NCBI GenBank assembly: GCA_025765595.1
Contig: JAIVFH010000027.1
Coordinates: 186,001-250,000, forward strand
Source of the DNA: Obelidium mucronatum
Taxonomy: Eukaryota > Chytridiomycota > Chytridiomycetes > Chytridiales > Chytriomycetaceae
Length of the DNA: 64,000 nt
Reading direction: 5' to 3'
Under the pieces are notes generated by a model. It was not told the DNA's origin. It worked only from the letters and a program-made list of their open reading frames with translations, and did not search any database. Each line of letters opens with the position of its first letter. The stretch's first letter is position 1. This document shows, in pieces, positions 34,488-44,019 of the stretch. Made by a program: the position numbers and the translations under genes.

Positions 34488-36379
34488 TCAATCTTTATCT
34501 ATATTTTTGTCAGATGGACCATCGTATCCATCTTCGCTTCGATGGCCAAATATTGAAACCCAAGTGGCCGCAAATGGCGCACCAAGCATGATTGCTGACA
34601 CCATACATGCAAAAACGATTCTTGAGAAATCGTCAGCTTCCGTATTTTGAAGTTTGTACTGATGTACAAGTTCTATTGTTGTAGTCGAGAGAGCAGCCTG
34701 TGAGAAGTTGGTGAAAAACTTGAAACACGTACAATATACATACACACCTGAACACTAGCTTTTCCAGACCATAAACCGCAAGTGAAAATTTGCTCATCAA
34801 TACTTAAACCTGCCATTTGTGACGTGAAAAAGGACACTGTCATGCGCACACAAATGGATATGAATACGCAGAGAAGCGACAATATCAGAATCACAGGTCT
34901 GATTTCCATAAAGCAAACTGATGCTCCAATTAACGGAAACAGAAACGGCTCTGCCAAATTCCAGATCAATTTCAACCTGACACGAAAAATGAACCCAGTT
35001 AGTTATCGAAAGAAAATGCAAAACAAATCACGACACCTCTTGTTGGATGCATCTACTTGATCCTTGTCCCACAAGTTCCCAATTATAGCCCAACAAACAA
35101 TTATTGTACTTGACGCGGCTCCAGGGAACCCAAACGATTTCAAAAACATCATCCCATACGTACTAAGAATAAAGATCACCATGGTGCAAAACTGTTCTGG
35201 GTTCTTCCTCCGCAGTAAATACACTCCAAGAAACCCAAACACCATGCCACCACCAATGCCAAGGAATATTTCCTCAACAGCACGTGTATACCAAGATGTA
35301 TGCTCAATAGCTTGTGCAGCCGGATCGTGAGGACTATCGTACTCATGTGAGTGCCCGAAGATGGCGGCAAGGGCTATTCCAAAACCACTGACGTAACAAG
35401 AAATCAGAGAATCAAAAAATAAACCAGAAAAATCTCACGTGGTTGCTATTAGTACATCCAATCCAGTTGCAGCCAATAGCAGTGGGGGGACGCGAGAATT
35501 TTTCCAGTGTGGTTTGTCCTGCAAATTGAGAAGTAATGGCACAACTACTCCCTGGAGAAACAGACGCAACACCAAAAGCCAGAGTAAAGCACCATGGTGT
35601 AGTTAAATGAAATACTATTCCCACAAGCCCAGCCAAAAAGAACGATTCCAACAAAACAGGTATTGCCCCCAACATCAATGTAGGATATAAGTTTGCCGAT
35701 ATCACCTTTTCAATTGCAAATTTTAGGAAAAGCAGATTATCGTCGCGTCTTTTTTTACCGATGTCTGCAGGGATAAACCAGCGCGAGCAGTGACGGCCGA
35801 CAAAGCGATCGTCCACAAAGGTGTTGTCCATGAGTGGGGCAATGGAAGGACGACGCCTCTCAATAGATTACGCAGAAGAAGTCCAGTTCCTAGCATTCCA
35901 AGCATTGGCGGTTGTTTGAATTTCTCGGCAAATCGTCCTCCTGTCAAAGCATTTAGACTCGCATTGATAAATAGTGTCCAACCCCCACCTCCGATTCCCA
36001 TCGACACAACAAAAACCAGTGAAAATAAGAGAGCAAAGAATGACTTTTCGGTCCTAGCTTCTGCAGTGTCGCCATGAGGCTTCTCATGTTTGACAGTATG
36101 TGGGCGATCTTCGGAACTCGCTCCCGGTAGTCGGCTCGAATATTTTTCAGGAGGTGAATCTTTTTCTTTATTCACAGCTGGGATCTTGTTGTTGCTGTTT
36201 GCGATGATGGTGTTGGGTCGTTCGCCATCTCGTTTCGAGGCCTCTTCCCTCCCTGTCGCTTTGTCATTTTTCAAGAACGATATCTCTGCGGATGATGGTG
36301 TCGGAGGCTGCACTGATGCTGCTGCCATGGTAGTAGAAACCAGAGCAAACAGGACAAGAAGCCAAGTCAATTTAGACAT
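34488..36379 (-). CDS. SLC9B/NHA-type Na+/H+ antiporter (two +1 frame breaks)
   Basis: Monovalent cation/proton antiporter of the CPA2-like SLC9B group. A signal-like N-terminus (LTWLLVLFALVSTTMAAA) and hydrophilic region precede the membrane core: GMLGTGLLLRNLLRG, LSAVTARAGLSL, LGAIPVLLESFFLA, FGVASVSP-GVVVPLLLNLQ, PPLLLAATGLDVLIATT, EPFLFPLIGASVC, WSGKASVQAALSTT. Introns near 35697-35749, 35393-35438, 34981-35047 and 34697-34744 are GT..AG. Two places need one base skipped: about 35552, inside the conserved VSP-x-VVVP motif, and 34976, at an exon junction (DKDQ to LKLIWNLAEP). No usable intron explains the first. Transport direction and ion are inferred from family. Confidence 0.82.
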
Positions 36380-36426
36380 TGAATTTTACTTATTTAAAAA
36401 TGATTTCGCTATATTACTACAAATAC

Positions 36427-37677
36427 TTAAAGTATATCTTCATCGCTAAATGCTTCGTTTTCCCACGTTGCTTCTACGCGTTCTTGTAACTCCTCGGCTC
36501 TTCCAATCAAATTACCGCTTAAATCCAAGTACGCAAGGTGGGGAAGATGCTGAAGGGATGTCGGGACAGGGTCCGTTAAATGGTTATTTTTTGCGTCAAG
36601 ATACTCCAAGTTGCGGAGGAGGCCTATACTAGTTGGTATGACGCCACTGAGGCTGTTGTTGTTTGCAACCAAGAATCGGAGACTTTGGAGGTTCCCGATT
36701 GCGAATGGCAGAGGCCCACAGAGTAGATTCGATCCAACGTCCAAATGCATGAGATGTGCAAGATGCACTAGTTCCGTGGGAATCCATCCAGTAAGAAGAT
36801 TCCCGTTCAGAAGTAGGCTTTCCAAATTAGGAAGCGACCCCAATTGAGCAGGAATTACTCCCGTCAAGCAGTTGTTGTTCAAGTCCAATACCCTCAGTTG
36901 CGTTAATTGTCCAATTGACCAAGGGATCGAACCACGTAGTCTATTTCCACTGATGTTGAGAATCTTGAGTGACACCAACCCGCCAATTTGCAACGGAATC
37001 TCCCCTGAGATTGCGTTCACCCCGAGATTCAGTATTTCCAAGCTTTTTAGGTTACCAATATCACTTGGTAGGTCGTGTTTCAAATTATTGCATGATAAAT
37101 CCAGAGTTACGATCGTAGTCAACAGACTAATTGGCCGAATAAATCCGTCTAAATGATTCTTGTACCACTTTAAGCACGATAGTTCTCTAAATCGTTGAGC
37201 GTACACTTTTTGGTGGATTTCAGAAAACTGAAACCACGTTCGATCAAACTCGTTGGGTACTTCATTTGACTGCAGCGGAACATTGAGATTGATAAAATTG
37301 GCGAAGTTTAGGGTGGCAAAGTGGGGGTCGGAGAGTGTTTGGAGGAAAGATTTGCTGAGACGTTTGTATTTTGAGACGTGGGCTGGATGGAGGAAGGCAA
37401 ATATTCTCTGCACAAGCTCCGCGGGTATCTTATCGTCGAGCCCATTATATTCTGATAATAGAGGCAGACGGAAGGTGGCGAGTCTGAAGCAGAGGGTATC
37501 GACTTGGTGTTCGCAGTGCGTTTGGGGGAACAAGTGAGGCGTTCGAGTGTTGCTCATCCGCTTAGGTCGACTAACCGTGCGGTGGTGAGGCTTAGACGTT
37601 GCTATAGTGTTATGCATATGTCCGATCTGCGTGGCGCGGGCTGCAGTAGCCGTAGTAGTGGTGTAGTGGTGCATCAC
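36427..37677 (-). CDS. F-box-like protein with plant-type leucine-rich repeats
   Basis: Single open frame of 416 residues. A basic, Thr/His-rich N-terminus is followed by an F-box-like helix block (KIPAELVQRIFAFLHPAHVS, KYKRLSKSFLQTL). About nine 23-24-residue LRRs of the LxxLxLxxNxLxGxIP type then follow (for example LTQLRVLDLNNNCLTGVIP and LPNLESLLLNGNLLTGWIP), a form best known from plant receptor proteins. There is no signal peptide or transmembrane helix, so a cytosolic SCF substrate adaptor is a reasonable inference. ATGs further in (such as the M of MSNTRTP) are possible starts. Confidence 0.75.
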   Translation of the reverse strand: MMHHYTTTTATAARATQIGHMHNTIATSKPHHRTVSRPKRMSNTRTPHLFPQTHCEHQVDTLCFRLATFRLPLLSEYNGLDDKIPAELVQRIFAFLHPAHVSKYKRLSKSFLQTLSDPHFATLNFANFINLNVPLQSNEVPNEFDRTWFQFSEIHQKVYAQRFRELSCLKWYKNHLDGFIRPISLLTTIVTLDLSCNNLKHDLPSDIGNLKSLEILNLGVNAISGEIPLQIGGLVSLKILNISGNRLRGSIPWSIGQLTQLRVLDLNNNCLTGVIPAQLGSLPNLESLLLNGNLLTGWIPTELVHLAHLMHLDVGSNLLCGPLPFAIGNLQSLRFLVANNNSLSGVIPTSIGLLRNLEYLDAKNNHLTDPVPTSLQHLPHLAYLDLSGNLIGRAEELQERVEATWENEAFSDEDIL

Positions 37678-37996
37678 CGGTTTTTGAGATTTTAAGAAGC
37701 AACGATTTTTTTGGGATCGAAATCTGGCAACGCATGAAAAGGCAATGCAAAAAAATAGCGGGCCTCATTGTGACCCAGAATGATGTAAAGTTTGGAAGTT
37801 ACGTGCTTTTTACTACGTGATTTCTACTATTTACAGAGTGCAATCGATTGGGTGGATCCTGATTGGCTGATTTCAAATGGATCGGCCACGAGGCACAACC
37901 AAGACATTGTAATAAAAAACAGTCACATATAAGAAATGCCTGGAAGAATGATATGAATATTCAATTTTTAATTATATTAATAATATTTAGTGATTG
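37678..37996. promoter_or_regulatory. intergenic divergent region without a gene
   Basis: This 319-bp gap lies between the LRR gene (minus) and the paraoxonase-like gene (plus). It has two ACGTG cores (near 37801 and 37816), two inverted CCAAT boxes (ATTGG near 37847 and 37863), and an AT-rich stretch just before the plus-strand start. No coding potential is seen. Confidence 0.4.
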
Positions 37997-39307
37997 ATGT
38001 TGGGTCCTCTTCTTACCCTTATCACCGGCGTCTTCCTCGCTATTTTGTAGGAGCATAGAAGATTGGCATCACATCGAATCAAACTTAATGATATTATAGA
38101 TTCTTTCCGGTTGAAATGCACCTTCGCCTTTCTGGGATTTATCCAAACAGACATGACCTCGTCAGCCAAACTCTCCGCTCACAGCCTGCCGCAAGTAAAT
38201 GCAGATCTATTGGTTCCCACTTGAATCTTTCCTGCGAATCTCTTTCTGTCAATCCAACGTTTGGGATCGCATATTTGGCGTGCGAGCCAATATCGTCAAG
38301 ATTCTACTACAATCCTACGCAGCACAAGCTCGCCACCCAATATTCCGGATATGGAGCGGTATATTCGATGGATCTCAAGGTTGGTTTTTCTTTTATTCAC
38401 TTCCGTCATTGACAGTCGGTTCAACAGACAGAGCGATTGACGAAACTGAAGTTCAGCGATCTCCCTGTAAACGTGTCAATCCTAGGAATTGACTTCTCAA
38501 TGAAAGATTCATCAACTGCAATTATCTCATTCATCAATCACCACCCGCTTGGAGCTCGTGTTGAAACAGTTTCCCACACCAAAGGATCAACAACCTTACA
38601 ATACCTGGATTCCTTCGTAACGACCGACTTTGCGCGAGTTCCAAACAGCATTGCGTCTCTGGAGGATGGCTCATTTTACTTGACAAGCGGTCCTGTCGAG
38701 TTTCTTGAGTTCTTTACCCCACTTGCCCGGGGGAACATAATTTATTACAATGCGGAAGAAAAGAAAGCGAGGTTGGCATGATTTCTGCGACATGCTAGCT
38801 TTCATTATAATTTTTGACGTGTTTCCTTATAGAATTGTAGCCAAAGATATCAATTTTTCGAATGGAATCGCCAAGTCTCTTGACGGAAGTATGATCTATT
38901 CAACATCTACATCAGGTGCCTTTCATATCTATCGCCGCGTAAATCCAGACACTGGCGCGCTGAAATTGGTGGAAAAGGTGCAATTGGACTACTATCTGGA
39001 TAACCTTTCAGTACATCCTCAAACGGGTCAAGTTTATGTAACTGGACATGCGCATGGTCTTGAATTCATGGCTGCGATGGGAGACTTGACTGGGGCAAAA
39101 AAGAGTGTGGGCTTTGTATCCAAAATCAGCAATAATACTGGAGAAGACTTATTCTATGGGCACAAGTACAAGCAAAACCTGGTATTTGTGGGAACCGATG
39201 CCTTATTTTCGACAATTTCTCATACTGCAGTGGATTTAGCAAACCAGAAGACAATTTTTGGTTCTTTAATGGGTAAAGGAATTGTCGTTTGTGATTGGCT
39301 GTTATGA
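37997..39307 (+). CDS. paraoxonase/arylesterase-like membrane-anchored protein
   Basis: A hydrophobic N-terminus (MLGPLLTLITGVFLAIL) acts as signal anchor. After a 52-nt intron (about 38049-38100) come the beta-propeller blocks typical of PON/strictosidine-synthase-like enzymes: CRSIGSHLNLSCESLSVNP, GIAYLACEP, ILGIDFSMKDSSTAIISFIN, ARVPNSIASLEDGSFYLTSG, DINFSNGIAKSLDGSMIYST and LDNLSVHPQTGQVYVTGH. These supply the Asp/Asn residues that bind the central calcium in PON1. Later introns are near 38380-38427 and 38772-38832. Exons join without frame problems. Actual hydrolase activity and substrate are unknown. Confidence 0.75.
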
Positions 39308-39469
39308 ACAATAAAAATACGATAATCTGGAACCTTCTTTATTCGTTTTTTTCAGTCTATTGGTGAAGCGGCACAGCACTTCCAATTCCAATTTCAACGA
39401 TATGCGATCCACTGCCTGCTGCAGCATGTATTTCAATATGCTTAACAAATTTAGGATAGCTTGAATTTT

Positions 39470-40762
39470 TCATCTGTCCATAGAGTAAGTTTGACGTATG
39501 TTATCAAGTGTGAATCTCACCATTAAATAAACCTCTTCCATTGTTTCCTTCAGAACATTCGGCTGGTATTCATTATTCTCTCTTATCCGAACTGCAAGTC
39601 GCTCATACATCCCAATAGGCACATTGATTTCAGATTCACTACCGTCTGTGAAGAATTTCGCCAAAATCGCATCCAGTGCTTTTCGTTTCTGATCGTTCGT
39701 AACTAAGTCACTATTCAAAGACTTATTGGACCCATTCAAAGACCAAGCTGACGACGTTAAATTTGCGAGCGAACCAAGACTTGCAAATACACTTCTAGAT
39801 GCAGTCTGACTACCTAAATCTTGTTGTTTCATTGAATCTTTGGAATCTGTGGTCATCATGAGTTTCGCCATGGTGACTTTTCCATGTTTTGTATTTGCGT
39901 TATCATTTAATGGCGCATAGTTTACTTTGGCATTGGATATGCTCAAAGTGGAATCATTTGCCGCGTTGTCGGCTAGGAAGTGTGATTTTTTGGTTAGATT
40001 TGGAATTAAAAAAAAAAAAAAAAAACTTCACCTATCAAACCACGATGATCTAATGATTTCGAGCGCGGTAATCCAAAGCCTCCCTCTGAATCCTTCAAAT
40101 TGACTTTTACTACGCGTTTTGATGGTTTCCGGCTTGGCTGTGCTGCAGTGACTAATGGCTGAAGTGGGAGTGATCGTTGTTGATCATGTGAAGACTTGGT
40201 ATTTGTTGCGTCTGCATCATGTTGACTGATGGTTGTGCTCAAGAGTTGATCGCTTCCGGGAGCGTTTGCATAGAAGGAGTTTGTTTCATTTTTATCAAGG
40301 CCGATTGAATCAACACTCTCCAAAAGATTCTTGAAAGAATAAGCGTTGCTCAGAGCACTCACTACAGATGACTTTGAAGGTTCTGAAGCCGTTGATGGAG
40401 GTCGCGTCAGAAAGGTGAGATTCCCAGCTGGCCTAAAGTTCGGACTCATTACGTCAGGGGCAGCCAGATAGCGCGGGTATCACTGGAACCGCAGGAACGT
40501 CGTCCGGGACGTAGTGGCGGCGGTACTCGATGCAGGCTTCCCAGAAATCCAGGTTCTCCACAGAATACTCCACCGTCGTCAAATAGTTTCGAAACGCAGC
40601 TAGCGAGTAAGGAGGTCCGACCTCATCCCGAAGAACATTTGCTAATGCGATTCGACGACCTGGAAAACTCATGCGTTCTTTAAAAAATTGACGAACAAGA
40701 ATGGGATTTACAATCCCAATAACTGATTCACGAAATCTTTTTTTTTTGATGACTGAAGGCAT
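39470..40762 (-). CDS. RGS-domain protein (one +1 frame break)
   Basis: The N-terminal region has the first helices of an RGS domain (FFKERMSFPGRRIALANVLR, PPYSLAAFRNYLTTVEYSVE, NLDFWEACIEYRRHYVP). After a long Ser/Pro-rich insert, the second half follows as ALDAILAKFFTDGSESEINV and a helical end (MYERLAVRIREN, VLKETMEEVYLMVRF). It probably accelerates GTP hydrolysis by G-alpha. At about 40465 the reading frame IPALS must move +1 to continue AAPDVMSPNFRPAG; no AG acceptor exists nearby for an intron. One intron (about 39971-40029, with a long T run) joins GLI to ADNAAND. The ATG directly abuts the TAA of the upstream gene. Confidence 0.7.
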
Positions 40763-41683
40763 TTACTTTATTATTCCTCGATTTGGAGTGGACGCAAAAG
40801 AACTCGGAGTAGTTGCACCAATCGCCGAAACTGTTTCGCTCCCATCCTCAATGTCATTGTCACCACTTCCAAAAAAGCTATCTATCACAGAAAATGCATT
40901 TTCACCAGCATTGAAACTACCACCATCGTAATCATCACTATCATCTCCTTCCCCTGCCACATAAGGATCAAACGGGCAGAACTCCTCAGATTGATTCCAT
41001 GGTTTTGGCCTCTTCATTGCCAATTCAATGAAATCCATGAATGGATCAATTATCGCTTCCTCTGCGTCCATATTATCGCTTAAATCCACTGCTTCTGAGT
41101 TATCGCAGTGGCCACTTTCATTTTCTCGCGCTTTCTTGTTACCACCACTTCCACTTGCAGCAGGAGCCTTTCGCTTCCTTCTGCCTTGCAACGATTTCAT
41201 ACCAAGCGGCCTTTCACCATATTGTTGTTGCAGAAGATCCATTCCTCCTCCACGTTCTTGTTCCGGCCGACAATCCACTGATGCCTTCAATCTCGCTTCA
41301 TCTAGAATAAATCTCTCCTGCATCTAACCAAATTTTTCATACAGATTGTTAATGGACCAGGAGTGTGGTGCCATCATTCCACTACCTGAGTCCACTCCGC
41401 TCTGCCAACACGCGCCCATCGAACCATATCCGCCGCCCTAATTTGCTCTCGCAACTGAATTTCGTCGCGATGCTAGAAGTGCAAAACATCTGCAAATCAG
41501 AAGAAAAGAACCCATATGCCAACTCACTAAACTACGCAAAAGGGAGCATAGGGCTTTGTACTGAGTATTCAAAGCAGACACATGGGCAAGCGTTTCGTCC
41601 AACACTTGTTTCAGCATTGGATGCAAGGTTGGTGTTGCTGTGTCGCGAGGACCAGAAAAAGGAGTTGGTTCAGCCAAATTCAT
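40763..41683 (-). CDS. unrecognised acidic protein with basic patch
   Basis: Starts MNLAEPTPFSGPRDTATP and continues with a helical region (LHPMLKQVLDETLAHVSAL). An intron of about 60 nt then leads to HRDEIQLREQIRAADMVRWA, and a second intron (about 41323-41385) leads to MQERFILDEARLKASVD. The remainder contains a likely nuclear-localisation patch (GRRKRKAPAASGSGGNKKAR) and an acidic, Ser-rich C-terminus. The splice joins are inferred from frame alone. Its TAA stop touches the ATG of the RGS gene with no spacer. A gag-type element is inserted 15 bases upstream of its start. I do not recognise the family. Confidence 0.5.
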
Positions 41684-41697
41684 TAGAATAAAAATGA

Positions 41698-42066
41698 GAC
41701 TCTAAAGTGAAAAGTCGATGATGACTCAAAAATGGGAAATGCCTGAACCACGTGAGGCAAGGGGAGCCTCCCGCGGAACAGGTTTCGCCATCACACCGGG
41801 GAGGGGGAGTTGCACCCCCATCTGAGCATCCCAGTGTCCGTGGGTTGCGCCTCGCAATCCCTTCTTGACCATGCCCAGTGGAGTGGAACTTGCCGTAGTT
41901 GTACGCCGGTTCCCGGAATCCCCGTTGTGATGGCGAGGTCAGGAGGGGTGGTGGTCGGGGAATGGGACGGATCGCGAATGAGCTTCGGGAGCTGCAGATT
42001 TTGGGTGAGTAATAAAATCATTTTCCCTTCTCGCCTTTTTGGTCACTGCTTCGCAGTTCACAAGAA
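41698..42066 (-). mobile_element. short tandem copy (369 bp) of a gag-only element, internally deleted
   Basis: It begins with the 52-bp sequence R1 (41698-41749) and ends with the 76-bp sequence R2 (41991-42066). The same two ends bound the longer unit immediately downstream, so this looks like an internally deleted copy fused head to tail. On the minus strand R2 contains an ATG giving MILLLTQNLQ, and the unit keeps a 77-codon open frame starting there. The sequence between R1 and R2 is otherwise unrelated to the longer unit except for GAGCCTCC near R1. Confidence 0.6.
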
Positions 42067-42263
42067 GACTCTAAAGTGAAAAGTCGATGATGACTCAAAA
42101 ATGGGAAATGCCTGAACCGACAGCTCGGCCGAGGAGCCTCCAAGCCTTAATCAAAGAATTCCCATTACTTAGTCATCGAGATGGCACTTCATTGTCACTT
42201 AGGGTGGGATAAACACGGTTAAATAGTAGATAAATAAATAAATAAATTAAGAAAAGGGTTCCC

Positions 42264-42962
42264 CTAGTTGCGTCGCCCAACAGGATTGTAGCGGTTGCGG
42301 CGGTCCCGATCGTATCTCTCCTTGTCTTCCTGATCCTTTACACAACCTTTCTTGTTACAACGAGTGCTGTTGCAGTATTCTTGGCATTCTCGTTCCACGT
42401 GACCCAGTCCTTTGCAATGGTAGCACTTCCTGTTGTAGTCTGCTCGTTGCTCTTGGCGTGGGTGGTTGTTGGGTTGGCGACGTTCCATTTCTTCCAGTTT
42501 TAACGACAGCTCTTCGAGCTTCCGAGCGTTGAGGAGGTCTGTTGCAACTGATTTCCCAATTCGAGACATGCGTTCCATCGCGGCTGAACGTGATGAACTG
42601 GCAAAGCACTTCTGGAAGTAGTTAACCATGTGTGTGCCGTTCCAGGTCCGATTTTGAGGCTCTTTGCAGAAGTCAAGGAACGCGTTGAGGTTGTCCATCC
42701 ATTCCTGCGGCTTTCCTTGTGGCACCAGTTGGATGTCCCCATTTGTGGAGCGCAGTGCGTACAATTCGTCGTCTGGAATTGCTCCAAGAAGTCTTGATGT
42801 TTCTGTGATGTGGTCCAGCGCTGACGATGCCGTTTTGAAGATGTTTGTTGAGAGGTCGTTCGATTCTGGCTTCATTGCCGCGTTGGCGTGGGAAGTGGCC
42901 TTGTTCACTTGAGCGAGGTATTCGTTGACCTGAATTGTAATCGAAATCGTTAGAGTCTTGTT
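42264..42962 (-). CDS. gag C-terminal part with CCHC zinc knuckle
   Basis: Open frame containing EYLAQVNKATSHANAAMK, a helical capsid-like region (WMDNLNAFLDFCKEPQNRTW, MVNYFQKCFASSSRS) and a zinc knuckle CYHCKGLGHVEREC (Cys-x2-Cys-x4-His-x4-Cys), then a Lys/Arg/Asp-rich end. This is the pattern of a retroelement nucleocapsid. The frame stays open upstream to 43136 through a 14-bp repeat, so the true start or an intron cannot be fixed. It may be spliced to the ORF at 43256-43723. Confidence 0.6.
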   Translation of the reverse strand, partial: NKTLTISITIQVNEYLAQVNKATSHANAAMKPESNDLSTNIFKTASSALDHITETSRLLGAIPDDELYALRSTNGDIQLVPQGKPQEWMDNLNAFLDFCKEPQNRTWNGTHMVNYFQKCFASSSRSAAMERMSRIGKSVATDLLNARKLEELSLKLEEMERRQPNNHPRQEQRADYNRKCYHCKGLGHVERECQEYCNSTRCNKKGCVKDQEDKERYDRDRRNRYNPVGRRN

Positions 42963-43005
42963 CCGTAGTGACTTTGATGTTGACACGCCCTGGACACAAA
43001 GTCCA

Positions 43006-43061
43006 CGCACACACAGTGCCGCACACACAGTGCCGCACACACAGTGCCGCACACACAGTGC
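43006..43061. repeat. 14-bp minisatellite, four perfect copies
   Basis: Unit CGCACACACAGTGC repeated four times without change. It sits between the two gag ORFs of the element. Confidence 0.9.
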
Positions 43062-43081
43062 CGATCCGAGAAGCGGGATGC

Positions 43082-43158
43082 CATGCCCCGGGCATGCCCG
43101 CTGGTGCAGGACTTTAACACCTTCAACCTTGTGCAAGGGAGCCCTATGCTAAGCATAG
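43082..43158. repeat. pair of short perfect palindromes
   Basis: CATGCCC-C-GGGCATG at 43082-43096 and CTATGCT-A-AGCATAG at 43144-43158. Both have 7-bp arms and a one-base centre, 47 bases apart, within the presumed intron or spacer of the gag element. Confidence 0.8.
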
Positions 43159-43255
43159 TGTCCCAAGCCCTAGCGTCAGGAGCTTCAAGTGCCCCGTTGG
43201 GAGATTGGTCCATAGCCTCACCCCTTCCAGGTTTTCCCCTTCCCCCCCGTACTCG

Positions 43256-43723
43256 CTACGTTGGACGACTTACTCGGTCGTATTCCGTCGTCATGTGGGC
43301 AAGCCGCTGGCCTATGTCTGCGTTCGCTTGCCTTTGCGTCGATGGCTGCTGCATGGGTGGTTGTTGTTGTGGCTGCTGTTGTTGTTGCTGTTGTTGTTGT
43401 TGTTGTTGCTGTTGTTGCTGGTGTGCTTGGTCTCCATTGTTGTTAATAGCCAAGCGTTGGGCCATTTGGTGTGCTGGGCCGTGGTAGATGTCCAGGATGA
43501 CGAACTTGTATCGACCGTCGGGCGGAGCTGCGAACGCGGCGACGTTGTTGACAAAGAACGCGCATATGTCTGTGCGCCGTTGAGCTGCGGTGTTGGGAGC
43601 CGACTGCGGGAGGCCAAGCACGCGTAGAAACGTTCCCAGCGCCGAGTTGCTGTGGTCGGCTAGGATGGTGCCGTTGACGTCGACGTTCGTTTCGTTGAGA
43701 AGGGGGTTGTATGCAGCAGCCAT
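43256..43723 (-). CDS. gag N-terminal-like ORF with polyglutamine
   Basis: 155-residue frame starting MAAAYNPLLNETNVDVNGTI, with a globular segment (TDICAFFVNNVAAFAAPPDG, RYKFVILDIYHGPAHQMAQR) followed by a glutamine run of about 20 residues and a Pro/Gln stretch. It ends before the 14-bp repeat. It probably forms the N-terminal half of the gag protein whose zinc-knuckle half is at 42264-42962. The joining intron is not certain. Confidence 0.45.
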   Translation of the reverse strand: MAAAYNPLLNETNVDVNGTILADHSNSALGTFLRVLGLPQSAPNTAAQRRTDICAFFVNNVAAFAAPPDGRYKFVILDIYHGPAHQMAQRLAINNNGDQAHQQQQQQQQQQQQQQQQPQQQPPMQQPSTQRQANADIGQRLAHMTTEYDRVSRPT

Positions 43724-44019
43724 GGTTGGTAGATGTGTAGCAGGAGCGAAGAGTGCGAGGGGGCTGCAGATTTTGGGTGAGTAATAAAATCATTTTCCCT
43801 TCTCGCCTTTTTGGTCACTGCTTCGCAGTTCACAAGAAATAAAATCAGGACGAAAACAACTTTACAGAACAAAAACCAAAACATGAACTAAAATAAAGGA
43901 AAAATAAAACCATTCATCATCATCACAAAGTATCTCTCATCGTCGGCGAAGAAATCATAAAAAATTATGCAAGGTTGAAGTTTGAGTTTCCTTTCAATTG
44001 CTGATATTTCCGATCATTT

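Larger units (their letters stand above)
42067..43838 (-). mobile_element. gag-only (TR-GAG-like) element, full tandem unit
   Basis: The unit runs from R1 (42067-42118) to R2 (43763-43838) and encodes gag-like protein on the minus strand. There is no reverse transcriptase, integrase or protease, so it would depend on another element for movement. R2, the 5' end on the coding strand, contains a small perfect hairpin (ACTGC-TTC-GCAGT). Direct adjacency to the 369-bp copy at 42066/42067 with no spacer suggests unequal exchange or tandem insertion. The class is inferred from the zinc-knuckle protein alone. Confidence 0.55.

Noticed and set aside
35690..35760. Frame break in the antiporter after ARAGLSL
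   Set aside because: A 53-nt GT..AG intron (35697-35749) restores the frame, and the resulting spacing between ARAGL and VSP equals that of animal SLC9B proteins as I recall them.
38040..38110. Internal TAG in the paraoxonase-like gene as readthrough or frameshift
   Set aside because: A 52-nt intron beginning GTAGGAG and ending TTATAG removes it and keeps a clean frame.
43370..43425. CRISPR-like or tandem repeat near the polyglutamine stretch
   Set aside because: It is simple codon repetition (CAA/CAG) within a gag ORF, with no spacers.
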